From Prinia subflava (lineage: Eukaryota; Chordata; Aves; Passeriformes; Cisticolidae), in contig NC_086266.1 in the NCBI RefSeq assembly GCF_021018805.1, forward strand, positions 558,001 to 622,000: a DNA stretch of 64,000 nucleotides, written 5' to 3'. Within the stretch, counting starts at the first letter, position 1. The number at the start of each line of letters is the position of its first letter. The notes under the pieces are model-generated. The model made no database searches. It saw only the letters and a list, made by a program, of their open reading frames with translations, and was not told the DNA's origin. Positions 23,427-35,226 of this stretch are shown piece by piece. A program made the position numbers and the translations under genes.

Positions 23427-24878
23427 TCACCCAGGGCAGTGCCCAAGGCAGGCTGGAATCAACATTTATTTCTGATTTGCACAAATATGTGCCAGCACCT
23501 CACCTGGTACCCTCCCTCACTGCACAGGCAGACAGGACCTGGTGCCAGCAGTGGGCCCAGGCTGGATCTGCCCCCTCCAGGGTCTCCTGCAGCTGCAGAG
23601 GCTGAGCAGGGCCTGCTCTGCTGCTCCTGCCACACAGCTGGGATGGCCAGAGCCCTGGGGCCAGTGCCAGCCCTGGGGCCAGTGCCAGCCCTGAAGGACC
23701 AGTTTGACTGGAGAGATGATGCAGCAGCTCTGGAGACCCTGCACCCAAGGGTGCAGCTCAGACTCCTTTAGGCCAATGCCACGTGTGAGCTCCAGCTGCA
23801 ATGAGAAGACCTGAGCTTCTGCATGAGCATTCACAGCAGATCAGGAAACTAATGAGGCCAAAAATGTATCACTTATTCAGTTTTCAGCTGAATTTGCTGC
23901 TGCTCTGGCTCATTTCCCGCCCCAGTGGCCGTGGTGGTGGCCGTGGGTAAGGGGAGAAGGTGGCCGTGTCCCTGCAGGCAGCAGGGACTGTGTGTGCTCA
24001 GGGGACAGTGCCACCACAGCTCTGGAAGAGCTCCAGCTGACCTCCTCCTCTATATTTTTCTCATCAATAGAATGAGAAAAATACAGATCCCAGGGGAGCT
24101 GCTGGCTGCCCCCAGAACAGCCCCTGCAGCCCTGCAGTGAGGGATGCAGCACCTCACGAGCTCCTGCTGACCCCAGAACTCAACAGGGCTCATTCACAGC
24201 ACTAAGCTTTGCTTGTAAAGTAACTCTAGTACAAAGCATCTATTAGTCCATTAAACAACACAACAGCAAATTAAATTAAAAAACAGAAAGCCCTTAAAAA
24301 AACAAATCATGAAATTAATGGGAAAAAAAAGCTGGCTAAATAAAATGTGTTTGCACAGACAGCACTTCTGCAGCAATTCTCAGAATAGCCTTGCTGCTTG
24401 CTGAACAAAGCCTATGAAACATGAGGATTTTTAGAGAAACATCTTTAAACAACAAATCCATTAGTTTTAACTGTTGGGGATATGAGATGTAGTAAGAAAG
24501 GATGCCCAAAAGTTAGAATTTTGCAAACCCTAAGCAGAAACGACATTTTAAATGTCACAGCCAAAAAATGACAGAAACAATGACACACCAAAGGTCATAT
24601 TCAAAGTAACATTCAAAACCAGAGACAGCTGAATATAATGCCGTTAGTACATAACCATCCTCTGAGGGAAAAGAGAATTTTCAAATTGATTAAATTAGAA
24701 AGATGACATTGGAAGAATGAGAAAATAAATGTTCTTGGGAAATCATACAAGTCACTTCAGTGACTTTAGCTAAAGAGGCATTTGATTTAAAAGAATGTAG
24801 GAGCAGCAACAGAATTTATTTGCCGTATTTTCCTGGCCTGATGTGTGTGAGTGCTTGGGTCAAGGTGATTCTACATAC

Positions 24879-25146
24879 CCATTGCCTCAGCCAGCCCAGA
24901 AACCTTCTGTCCATAGATGTCTGTCTTGTTCCAGGCAAACGTGTACACCAAATTGGCTGCAGCAGGAAACCATTTCTGGAGCAGACGACCCTCAACAGCC
25001 ACGATCAGGTGGACTTTGGCCATTCCAGAAGGGATGGTTGAGTGTGTCAGAATAATGCGCAGCAAAGTCTTGTACCCCGGGGTCCGACTGCTGAGGTAAC
25101 TGAGCTTCACAAAACTGGAAGGAATGGCAATTTCCTCCTGCACCAC
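24879..25146 (-). CDS. TENM1: TENM1 exon (window exon 10): FN-plug region before the NHL propeller
   Basis: A 268-bp exon with acceptor TTTCCAAG|GTGGTG and donor GCAATGG|GTATGT, starting in phase 0 and ending with one base. It encodes [80 protein letters not shown] and KVSGLAEAM. The NKT triplet is a potential N-glycosylation site. The segment is among the most conserved of teneurin-1. The following 4.4-kb intron holds two long arrays of donor-like motifs (23101-23426 and 21471-21810). Confidence 0.94.
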
Positions 25147-27537
25147 CTTGGAAAAAAACACGTCATTGTATCTACAGCCAAGAAAAATGCAGAACTGTAA
25201 TAGTAAGAGCAGGCAATTATTTTACATTTCACGATTATGATGTGAACACAATGCCCCTGGAACAAGTGGTTTATTCCAGCAATGCAGCAGTCAGGCACAG
25301 GACAGAAGGTCCAGCATCAGACACTGCTTGGTCACCTCCCTGCATGGCAGGCTGTGTGTTTGGTAAGAGCCTCTTCCTCTGCTGCTTCCCTCTTATCTGC
25401 TGGGGAGTGAACCCTGCATCCGTGCACATATTCTCACATACAATCTGTGCAGATTTACTTTATTACTTGGTTTACTTGAACGGAATAAAATTAAAAATTT
25501 TAAATATACACACACCTTCTATCATATGCATTGTGATGTTAAGCTGCTATCCTGCTTTGGAGACTTTAACTTGGGGAGTGTTAAGAAGGAAAAACCCCCT
25601 CCTGCTGAACCATGTGTGCAGTGAGGCCAAGCTCCAGCAGCAGGGGCAGGGCGTGGAAGGAGCAGCACTGGGACACAGCAGGGACACCTGGCAAACAGGT
25701 GAGCCCCAGGGAGAGCAGGTGAGCCCAGAGCCCGGGCCCTGCTGCCAGCCTGTCTGAACTGGGACCAAGGCTGGGCTGGGCTGGGCTGGGCTGGGCTGGG
25801 CTCCCTGTGCCGTGGCCACGGGCACACAGCAGCCAGGGCTGCCAGAGCCTGGCCTGCAGGGGAACAGGGACACTGGCCCCGACCTCCTCAGTGATGTGGG
25901 CTCGGAGCCACAGACAGGACCCAGCTCTGCAGAGAAGAGGAATCCCCTGGGACAGGCTGTGAGGAGGGGCAGGCAGAGAGCAGCACGGCTTCTTGGAGGA
26001 TGCAACCACTGTCACCCAAAAGCCACCTGGAGACTGGACTGTGGTTAACGAGGCTAATGATATCAGTGCATCTCTGTACTAATGAATCCACCCGTCACTG
26101 TTAAATTCATCGTGCTTGGAAAAAGACAAACTGTTTTGTTTGTATTTTCCAGTTTCTACATTTTCCTTATTTAACAATAGATTGCCTCACTTTCAACCAC
26201 TTCTATTTACACGTTGCAAACGTATCCCTGTCACAGCACTGCTGCAGTGCAGCTGGAGGCCTGCCAGCACTTGTCATTTCAACATATGAAATGTAGTGTT
26301 GCCAGGGAAATCCTGCTCCCTTTCTTGTTCCTGATTTGCAGTGTTCCCCTTCCTTCCTGCTGACATCCCAGCTGCCCTCTCTGTCATACAGCTGACATTC
26401 CTTTCCATTTTTTAACAGGAAAGCAGGAAGAAATATTCATGCATTAATACATGCTGATATATCTCTGCTATTATTCTCAGTTAATTTTTGCTCAATTCCC
26501 AGAACTATACAATGAAACTCAACACTCTAAGAAATCTCCAATGACAAAAAAAAAAAAAAAAGGGAAGGAAAGGAAAGAACTGGGGAGGAGTTTCTGAGCA
26601 GATTGCATCTTTGAGCACCTCAAAGAGCCAGGCACTCCTGGGGAGCACTGGGACCCAGCTCTTTCTCACTGGTGTGCAGCAGTTACTCTTAATTTATGTT
26701 CATGAGTTTCCCTTGGTACATTCTGTGAATGCTGTGACTGTCCACTGGATGAAGCATGGCAATAGCCATGGAGGTGTTCAGACATAATTCAGTTCAAGCA
26801 GAGGCCTCACATGTAGAATAAAGTAGCAACACTTTCGTGAGGCTACAGGTACCCTCCAAAGTATCTTCCAGGCTCCCTTGGTGAAATAGAAAGAGAACCC
26901 AAAAGAGGTCTTAGTCTTTAAAATCTAACTGCTCAAACAATACTAAAAAATAAGGGCATTAATCTGACCTGAGCTATGTTTTGTTGTGTGTTCCACTCTC
27001 ACAACCTCTTTTAAGTCCCAAGTAAAACAGCAGTTAATTATTAGGTTAATTAGAAATTTAAACACTTATGGGAGTGTCAAGAAAAACAAAGTTTAAAAAG
27101 AATCCTGAAGATCATGTTAAAATTGCTCTACCTTGGAAAGAAAGTAATAAATCTGAGATAAAGCTGTGAATGGATGAAACACTCCTAGGAATGTTCCAAG
27201 CATCGTCTCACACTGATCTTTGGGAAATTGAACTCTTCATCTGTAACTGGGAATGGTTTTGTGCATCACTATCAAAGCAGGGCTTCAATAATAATTCATG
27301 TTAGCATTCCCCACCTTCTTCTACTTGAAGGTAAGAAATAAAGCACCTCTAAATATTAAAAAGTAAAGAAAGAATAAAGACAAGAGAATCTTGTTAAACA
27401 GCACTGAATAGATATGCACTGGTGCTACTCTGTCAAGTGAACAACATTACAGCAGTTATTTGCTCGCTGTCTTTGAAGCCTGGCTAAACCTGGCTCTGCA
27501 ACAGAACAAACTGTTCATTCAAAAGTCTTTTCATTAC
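25147..27537 (-). other. TENM1: TENM1 intron between exons 9 and 10
   Basis: A 2.4-kb intron with no large array. It has a short GGGCT run (25769-25800) and an A-rich tract near 26547-26563. The rest looks unique, and no further exon was seen. Confidence 0.75.
25769..25800. repeat. Short (GGGCT)n run
   Basis: About six pentamers (CTGGGCTGGGCTGGG...). Too short to comment on further. Confidence 0.9.
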
Positions 27538-27799
27538 CTGTAGTTCTGGAATAACAGTTCCTCTTTCAGGACAGGACCCTCCAAATGCTGTCAGGGGGGA
27601 AGGGAGTACAATGGGATTTGGACTGATAAAACCACTGATGTCACAAGATGGTGTGTCCGGCTCTGTCCTTTGCATTACAACTTTGTCTACAATGATAAAT
27701 CTATTCCAAGGCAACCAAAGTGTTCTTTTTTCAGATATGAAAGGAGATCTGTCAAAAACCAGAGTGACAGAGATTCCTCCAACAGCCACAAGGTCAAAA
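27538..27799 (-). CDS. TENM1: TENM1 exon (window exon 9): end of TTR-like domain and FN-plug
   Basis: A 262-bp exon with acceptor CTTTTCCAG|TTTTGACC and donor GAACTACAG|GTAATG. It encodes FDLVAVGGISVTLVFDRSPF, ISEKRTLWLPWNRFIIVDKV, VMQRTEPDTPSCDISGFISP, NPIVLPSPLTAFGGSCPERG and TVIPELQ, in that order. The TLWLPWNRFIIVDKVVMQR stretch and the FISPNPIVLPSPL motif are teneurin-specific. It starts with one base completing Ser and ends in phase 0. Codon use is AT-rich and conservation is high. The acceptor is supported by a long pyrimidine tract. Confidence 0.94.
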
Positions 27800-29497
27800 C
27801 TGGAAAAGAGAAAACAAATTGTTTTGTTTCTTTTTGTTTTTGTTTCATCACATTACCACATCTTTCAATGCATCACAAACAAAAACCTCACGTTTGTTAC
27901 TACAGCTGTTAATTTAGTATGTGAAATCATTCAAGTGTACATTCCTCACATCCCCACAAAGAAGCTTTACCTCTGTGTGTTTCTCCCTGTATGACCAACA
28001 CCAAGGCACAGAATTTCACTGTTATTTCCCTCTGTCCCCTCTATTTATCAATTAGCATCACACTAACGAGCCATCTGTGACACGAGTGTGAGCCCAGTTG
28101 CTTTGGTTTGTATGAAAAGCAATTCCTATCCCAGAAAAAGGATGCCACTCCTCATCTGTGCAGGAGGAGCAGAATAAGAAGGCTTAAAGCCTGTTAGGCC
28201 TTAGCCCCATCACAGAACCCTTCCCCTTCTTCTAAAAGCAGCAGGAGGAGAAGGCTGAGTGCACTGAGCATACGACCTCCCTGCACAGGATATGAAATTT
28301 TTGGGAAAAAGGTGATTAATTGAGCACTGAGCCAGCTCTTGAGCACAAGCAGGGTGATCCTCTGGGAGCTGCTGTGCAGAGCCTTTGGCACATCTGGGCT
28401 GCCAGCAGTGGGACACAGAGGCTCCGTCTCCATTCCAGAGCTTCTGACACCCACAGTCAGGCAACACAAGGCAATATGTAAATAGCTGCTCCACTCTGTA
28501 CTACTGAATGCATCTATTATGGAGGATTTTGATGGTAACAAACTGTGATAAGAAGTCAGACTTAATTATGCATATCTCATCACATTTCCCAAATGACACC
28601 GATTACATTCACAGCAAAATACAGGTAGCATATTTTAATGCAACAACTTTATCCAGGCTAGCATAAGGAGGAAATGATAATTACTAATTTTCAGTAGTGC
28701 CATTTGAAAGTCAATAAACTGAGGTGAAATAAATATGCACACTCTCTACTTCTATAAATTGGCAAAGCCAAACAAAAAAAAACTAATTGTGGAAACAGTG
28801 ACAAATTGCACCACTTTTTCCCTGCTGGAAGACAGCTTCAGATTTCCTGTAATTCACAATCCAGGCAAGGAAGGTGAAGTCTTAACCTGCCCTTAACTGA
28901 AGTTCAGGAGCAAGTCATGGCCCTATTGCAAATGGATGCAATATAGAATATACTGAAGCCTCACCTGTCTTTGGGAAATGAACCCAGACCTGGGAGGCTG
29001 CTGAAGAAGGGGAACCTGGGGCTGGCTATGGAACAACAATTTAACCAGCTGTCTTTGGAAAGAGCCTGTTCCCACTTCTCCTTCTGTGTCTCAGGTGATC
29101 AACTGAAGGATTTGACTTCATTGACACCTCAATAAACTACGTGAATGATTAACACTTGACAACAACAACAAAAAAAGCAGGAAGACAGGATATTTCCTGG
29201 GAAACCCGACTTGTGAAAATATTATAATGTCAAGGGGGTACAGTTACAGCAGACCTGGCACATTTGGACTCCAGGAATTTGCATGTCACTGTAATTTTGT
29301 TGCAGCTCAGGTTTCTTTTCTCCTCTTTCTTCTTTGGTCCCTTCAGTACAGAGAGCTCCAACCAACCGTGCTCCCAGAGCAGGAGCAGGTGTCACCCCCA
29401 CGCCCCCCCGAGCGTCCGTGGGGATTGTGCACACGGACAGAGGCTGGCACTGGCCTCGCTGCACCGCCCGCCCCGCTGGAGGAGCCCCGGGGCTGAC
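27800..29497 (-). other. TENM1: TENM1 intron between exons 8 and 9
   Basis: A 1.7-kb AT-rich intron with a clear pyrimidine tract at its 3' end. No repeat array or element was recognised. Confidence 0.78.
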
Positions 29498-29617
29498 CTG
29501 CCGTCCTGGCGGCTGATGGTGAAGCCGTACTCGCCGTGCTGCAGGAAGCTGACGTTCACCCCCACCAGCGGCGTCCCGTCCACCGCCAGCACCTGCCCGC
29601 GGATCACGCACGCCCGC
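29498..29617 (-). CDS. TENM1: TENM1 exon (window exon 8): TTR-like domain, first part
   Basis: A 120-bp exon with acceptor CCTTGCAG|GCGGGC and donor GACGGCAG|GTCAGC. It encodes [19 protein letters not shown], then [21 protein letters not shown], split here as [10 protein letters not shown] and [11 protein letters not shown]. This is the carboxypeptidase-regulatory/transthyretin-like beta-sandwich of teneurins. NVS is a potential N-glycosylation site. The exon is GC-rich at third positions, unlike the next exon (27538-27799), which is AT-rich. The final two bases (AG) join T of the next exon to give Ser. Confidence 0.92.
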
Positions 29618-30309
29618 CTGCAAGGACAGAGGGACAAACGTCACAGGGGAGGGGGACACTGGCTTCAGAAACCGGGCTTGGGTCCCACACAGGCAGAACC
29701 GCTCTGCTCTCAGAGGCACTACGGATTTTTGGAAGCAACATCACACAAGCCCAAAAGGCTGATTTGAAAAAGTTTTCTCTCATTGGGATGACACACAGGC
29801 TCTCCCATGGACTGCTGGTACAGGGAGAATGTATTCCTGTCTCCTGACATATTTTAGGGTGCTGTTTGTTCTGCCACTGAACAGCACTGCAAAGGTTTCC
29901 CTGATGGTGTGATTTAGCTCGCTGCAGCTCCAGGGAGTGCTGGTTTGTGAGAGAATGAACCCTCATTCCCTGCTGCTAGGTACAGGGCACTGCTGTCCAT
30001 TAGAAAAAGCTGAACTAATGTGATACGGCAGCAGCGAGATACACGGGCTTCACCCAACTCCAGAAAGTTACACAGCTAAACTCACAGGGCACCTAATCAA
30101 GTGGAACACACATTTCTCTCAATCCCCCACCACATCTGATGCCCTTCCACATTCCCTCTGGGATGCGCTGGACTTGCACCCAGTCTCTCCTTTATCCTCG
30201 CATGCCAGTGAAGAGGCTGGACCATGGCAGCACAGCAGGACACATCAAAGTCAGTGGACAGGAAAGTGCACTCGTTACTAACTGCATCTAATCGGGGGCT
30301 AACAGGATC

Positions 30310-30440
30310 ACAGAGTCATGGAAAATGAGAGCTGAAAGGAAATACAAGACTTTATCTTGTCCATTCCTTTGCCTCGGGTTAGATCAACTCTGCCTCCATC
30401 AGCCCAGACAGATGCTTGTCTAACTCCATAAGCTCACCGA
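30310..30440 (+). mobile_element. Possible degraded CR1-like LINE tail
   Basis: The sequence CACAGAGTCATGGAAAATGA, then TTGTCCATTCCTTTGCCTCG and CAGACAGATGCTTGTCTAAC, resembles the 3' region of an old amniote CR1 subfamily. Similarity is from recall and the copy is diverged, so this call is tentative. Confidence 0.45.
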
Positions 30441-30704
30441 GTAACCCGCCCCAGTGCCTCTGCAGGAGTGCTCTGCTCAGTCCTTGGGCTGTCCAGCCTG
30501 ACCCTCCTCTGCTGGAGGAAATGCAACTGGTAAAAACGAACCCCTTTGTGGGTACACCGTTCACCACAGCTGCTAACGGGGATTCCATGCTCCCAGGCCA
30601 TGGGAAGATGCTGATAAATCCCAGAGGAATGGGAGACACTGCATTACTGCCAGTGTGCAAAACAGGAGTTCTGCTTTGTTTTCTACACGAAGTAAATAGA
30701 GGAA

Positions 30705-31050
30705 AACACTCCCTGCACTCAGAACACCTCCCTGCACTCAGAGAACACTCCCCTGCACTCAGAGAACACTCCCTGCACTCAGAGAACACTCCCTGCACTC
30801 AGAGAACACTCCCTGCACTCAGAGAACACTCCCTGCACTCAGAACACCTCCCTGCACTCAGAGAACACTCCCTGCACTCAGAACACCTCCCTGCACTCAG
30901 AGAACACTCCCTGCACTCAGAACACCTCCCTGCACTCAGAACACCTCCCTGCACTCAGAACACCTCCCTGCACTCAGAGAACACCTCCCTGCACTCAGAG
31001 AACACTCCCTGCACTCAGAACACCTCCCTGCACTCAGAACACCTCCCTGC
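30705..31050. repeat. 19/20-bp minisatellite, about 17 units
   Basis: Two interleaved unit types on the plus strand: AGAGAACACTCCCTGCACTC (20 bp) and AGAACACCTCCCTGCACTC (19 bp). The transcribed strand gives TTCTCTGAGTGCAG, an acceptor-like motif with a short pyrimidine run. Open frames are artefacts. Confidence 0.95.
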
Positions 31051-34000
31051 CTCCCTCCCCGGGCAGAGCCCTTGGAGCAGCTCCCTGCAGGGATGTCCCT
31101 CCACAGGCACTGCCAGTTCACGCTTCCTTGCTTCCACATCCATCCTCCTCCCAGAGGAGCTGCAGGCCGTGCTACCACTCACTGCTTCTCTTCACTTGAG
31201 CAGAGAAACCTCTAAAGATCTTGATGTCTCCTCCATGCACTGCACTCTCTGCCTCTCAGACTCATTCCTCACTCTGGTGCCTGCCCTGCTTTGCCTCCTC
31301 ACGGGGGGAACTCCACTCTCTGTCCAAGAGCCTCCTCCTTGTGGTGATTGCATAATCCCAGACCTAAGGCTCTCCAAGTTGTTTTAACTTGAAAGTAAGT
31401 GCAAAAATGTCTTCTCTAATTTGGTGAAGCTGGGCAGGAACATGTCCCTGATAAGCTGCCTTAGTGTTTCCAAATGCATTAAAAACGTTCCCGGTCCCCT
31501 GGCAAGCTGTACTAAATCTGCAGCTCCAGAGGGAGCAGTTGGCTTTTTGAGGGAAAGCTGAGATTCCCAGGGGTTGCAGGTGGCCTAAAAGAAGTAGAAT
31601 TCCTGTGTCAGTGCTTCATGGGTCATTCCATGAGTAACTGAGGAACTCACCACTCTGGGGATCTCAGATCTCTGCTATTAGGCAGTTTGTTTGACATCTC
31701 TAATTTAAAATATGAACAGAAGTTTAAATTTTAGATGTATTCTTTCAATACTTGTAAAGGATTTTATTATTTTACCACCATTCTGCCTTGCTCTGCTGCT
31801 ACTTACCTGCTATTGTTTTGCTTTTGTTTTGCATGTTATGTTTGCAATAAGCACCTCAGGCTGAGACATTAGCTCAGATATGGAACTCTGTCAAGCAGCT
31901 TGTGAATTTGCAAGTGTCACATTCCCAGAAGATGTCATTTACTGTATTACATTTCTGATTAAAATCTTCAATGAGAGAAATGAAGCTGAAGGCTAGTGAG
32001 GTACATTTGTTTTCCTGCTGACACTGTTGCTGTAAGCAGCATTTGAAGGGTAATTAATTCAGTACCACACACTGGACCCTTTTCCAGGGCAATTTGCAGT
32101 GAGTCAAGCAGCTTGCCAGCAGCATGCATGAAAATAATCCTCAGCAAAGAAACAAGCTAAAAACCTTCCTGAGAGCAGAAGTTGACAAAAACATTATAAT
32201 CTGCTACACCCTGCTACATGCAGTAGGTTAAAACCTGATGTAAGCAAGTGCATCTCCATTTATCCAGAGTGTCTCTAATCTGCCTTTCAGCATGTCACAG
32301 TTTAAGTGGGAGTTTGTGAAAGCCCAGTGCACATGACATAGCTTTGACATAACAAAAATTAACATGTTTTGCAAACATGGAGCCCCTTAACACCATTTTT
32401 GGTGTAGTATTTAGCCATGGCTCAAGCAACATCCTGACTGTACTGGATAAGCCAAATGTTTAAATATTAGGCCTAGGCTAAACTCCAAGATACAAATGCA
32501 GAGGGATGGATGTCTCAGCAGCTGTCAGAACAACTAGTTTTAGAATTTCAGATTATTTGGAAAATTCCAGGATATGGCAGAGACCAAACAGGTCCAGTCT
32601 GAAGGACAGAGATAATCTTCCCCATTTTTGATGGCTTTCCAAGATCTAATCAACATCACTTTGTCTCCAGGGAGACTCATGCAAACATGACCAGCCACAC
32701 TAGAGTTCCACTGACCTGTGGGACAGTAAAGCACAATGCCATTTGAAGAGAAGACTGAAAACTCTGGATAGATGTCTCCTCCTTAATCCTCCTAATGGTC
32801 TCAGAGATTTCTTGTAAAGGGAAACGCAAAAAAAAACCAAAACAGATAGGGCTCTGCAAAATTGGAGCACCAGTGGGGATGGATGGCAGTGCTCTGAAAT
32901 AAATGCATGCCACTATTACATCCAGTCCTTCCAAGATTTCGTGTTGACCCACCAATGCTATAAAGTCAGTGGTGCTGCAGGCAGCCGTGAGTTAATATCA
33001 TCTGCCTAGACAGAAACTTTTCAGCAACAGCCCAAAGGAGATTAAACCCCCCAAGCATTCTTTGGTCTTTACAGACAGGCTGGATCACAGATTTCTGATG
33101 TTTTTACTGTAGCAGCAGTTGTCTTTCTGTATTTTTCCAGTAATCTTAATCCCCAGGAGAAGCACCGACACAAGATGACAGATTGGCAATGTCAGAGGAA
33201 GATTTCTGAACAGAGGCAGCACAGTTTAGCTATTGCCTCTGAAAGAGACCCTGCTTATCTCTCATCCTTGAGTAAAATTCTGGCAGTTTTTAATAATATT
33301 TGACTTATGGATGAACAACATTTCAGCAGCCTGGGAGGCTCGAGGATCCAGCCGAGTGTGGCTGAGGAAGCCTCTGGGGTGCCCAGCACGTCGCAGGCTG
33401 CTGCTGCCAGACCCCAGGGACAGGCACAGCACCAGGCTCGGGGCACTGCCCGGGCTCCAAAGGTGCAGCCACCTCCTCTCAGTCCCAGGGAGCCTCTCCC
33501 GCCCAAGCAAGGATTTGTCTGCAGCTCCCACTGCAGAAATGGTCTCTGGGCTGTTGGAGGCACAGCACTGCAGCCAAGCCCTGCTCCTCAGTGGAAGGGT
33601 AGAGGCCACGGCGAGCGTGGGCTGCTGCTCCCACACTCCTCAGAGGCACGGCAGGCATCAGGGAAAAGGAACGAAATACTCAGGAAAAGCTTTTAAATCC
33701 AAGTTAAATCCCATCAATGATAGCTTTAAGAGATCAATTCCTTATATCTATAAGAGCACGTTGATGGGATTATGTGCAATCTGGCTGCCAACATCTGCAG
33801 TGTCACAGAACACTGTACAGGCACCCTGAGCACTCCCCTCCTCTGCAAGCCCCTCACTGGGAGGCATTTCGAGGAGGAGAATTGCTCAGTTTTGGTTTAA
33901 ACTCACACAGGGCCAGCCAAGGAGCCTGCCCCAAGGGCAGGAGCCTCACTATAAGCACAACACTCCAGGAGACCCACCAGGGGCAGGGGGTGCTCCTCAT

Positions 34001-35009
34001 GGAGCTCATCCTCATGGCCAGCTGTTCTGCATATTGATAACATCCTGTTACATTATTAATAGGGATTAAATGTTTAGGTATTTCAGATCAATAATGACTG
34101 TTTACAAGTTTACTTTATCAAAAATTAATGCTGAAGAAAAAGGTGCGCTGAATGTGTGTGCAGGATTGTGCTGAGGTTGTAATACAAGTGCTATGTACTG
34201 TAAAAATAAAAATTCCTTATTCCTGGAACATGGTTTATCTAATGCATAGGCCTAGTTGACAGGGTAATAGTCAGGTGATGTGGCTGATTTGTGGATCTCT
34301 TTGTCAGCATGTAAGTTATAGCTTCCCAAGTGAACTGCAGCATAAAAACTTATGTGCCCCTCTATTTCAAATGCTCAAGAAAATGTGTTACCAGGTTTTG
34401 TGAGCAAGTAAGTGCCCTTTTTCTGCTGCACAGTTCCTTCCTGGTAAAGGGCAAAGCCAATCTCACAAACACTCAGGGATCATGCTGCTCTTTGCATGGT
34501 AACCTGCAGCACAGAATGGTAAACTCCACACTGCTTCATCAAGGTGAAGCAAAACCAAGGAAGTTTTTAAATTATGTGTCTAGATTATGTAAGTGACACA
34601 TGTGAAATTCATTACACTGCAAATACCAATCAAATTGGGCAGAAGGTGACTGAAGACAGCAGGAGTGAATCCTCCTGCATCCTGCCATGAGGCATGAACA
34701 GTGTGCAGGGCTGAACTTCCCCTGCTGGTTTCACCAGGATGAGACACTTCACCTTCCACAGGAGCCAGTCCTGTTAGCAGGAGCAGCAGGGCGTGCTGCA
34801 GGGACCCTTCCACCAGTCAGACAGGCAGCAACAGCCTGATAACCAGGATCCTCAGCTGTTGGGACTTCAAAGTTTGCTATCCTCTCAAGTATTTATGAGC
34901 ACTGGTGAAGAAGTCTCAGCTCTCCAGGTATCCCCATTTTTCCCTGGCTAGATAATTTAATTGCAGTTCTCCATATTCAGAAGTGTCCCTCATTTAAAAG
35001 AAGACTCAC

Positions 35010-35226
35010 CTGCTGTCAAAGGAGACATCTCCTGGGATTACATGAGTGCTCTCCTTCCCAATGAGGAACCTGATTCGATCGTAGAAGAGCCGTGGGGGGT
35101 GCTGGTGGAAGGGTGGCTGGCTCTGCTGAATGAGGTCCAGGGGATCCGGAGAGCCCTGGCACAGAGGGCTCGAGTAGCAATGGCTCTGCTGACAGCAGTC
35201 AGGGTCCACACAGTCTGTCAGGCCAT
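35010..35226 (-). CDS. TENM1: TENM1 exon (window exon 7): Cys-rich linker and entry to the TTR-like/FN-plug core
   Basis: A 217-bp exon with acceptor GTTTCAG|ATGGCC and donor GACAGCAG|GTGAGT. It starts in phase 1 and ends two bases into an Arg codon. It encodes [17 protein letters not shown], then [20 protein letters not shown], then [20 protein letters not shown] and DVSFDSR. Clustered cysteines form the linker disulfides; the [12 protein letters not shown] segment leads into the transthyretin-like and FN-plug parts that close the bottom of the beta-barrel shell in teneurin structures. The exon is well conserved with no breaks. Introns of 8.6 kb and 5.4 kb flank it. Confidence 0.93.

Larger units (their letters stand above)
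20443..24878 (-). other. TENM1: TENM1 intron between exons 10 and 11
   Basis: A 4.4-kb intron with three arrays: 11-bp units at 23101-23426, a C-rich array at 21878-22135, and 10-bp units at 21471-21810. The first and last are built of donor-like motifs on the transcribed strand. A two-copy 18-bp duplication occurs near 23655-23692. No gene was recognised. Confidence 0.82.
29618..35009 (-). other. TENM1: TENM1 intron between exons 7 and 8
   Basis: A 5.4-kb intron containing a possible CR1-like fragment (30310-30440) and a 19/20-bp array (30705-31050). The remainder shows no supported feature. Confidence 0.78.
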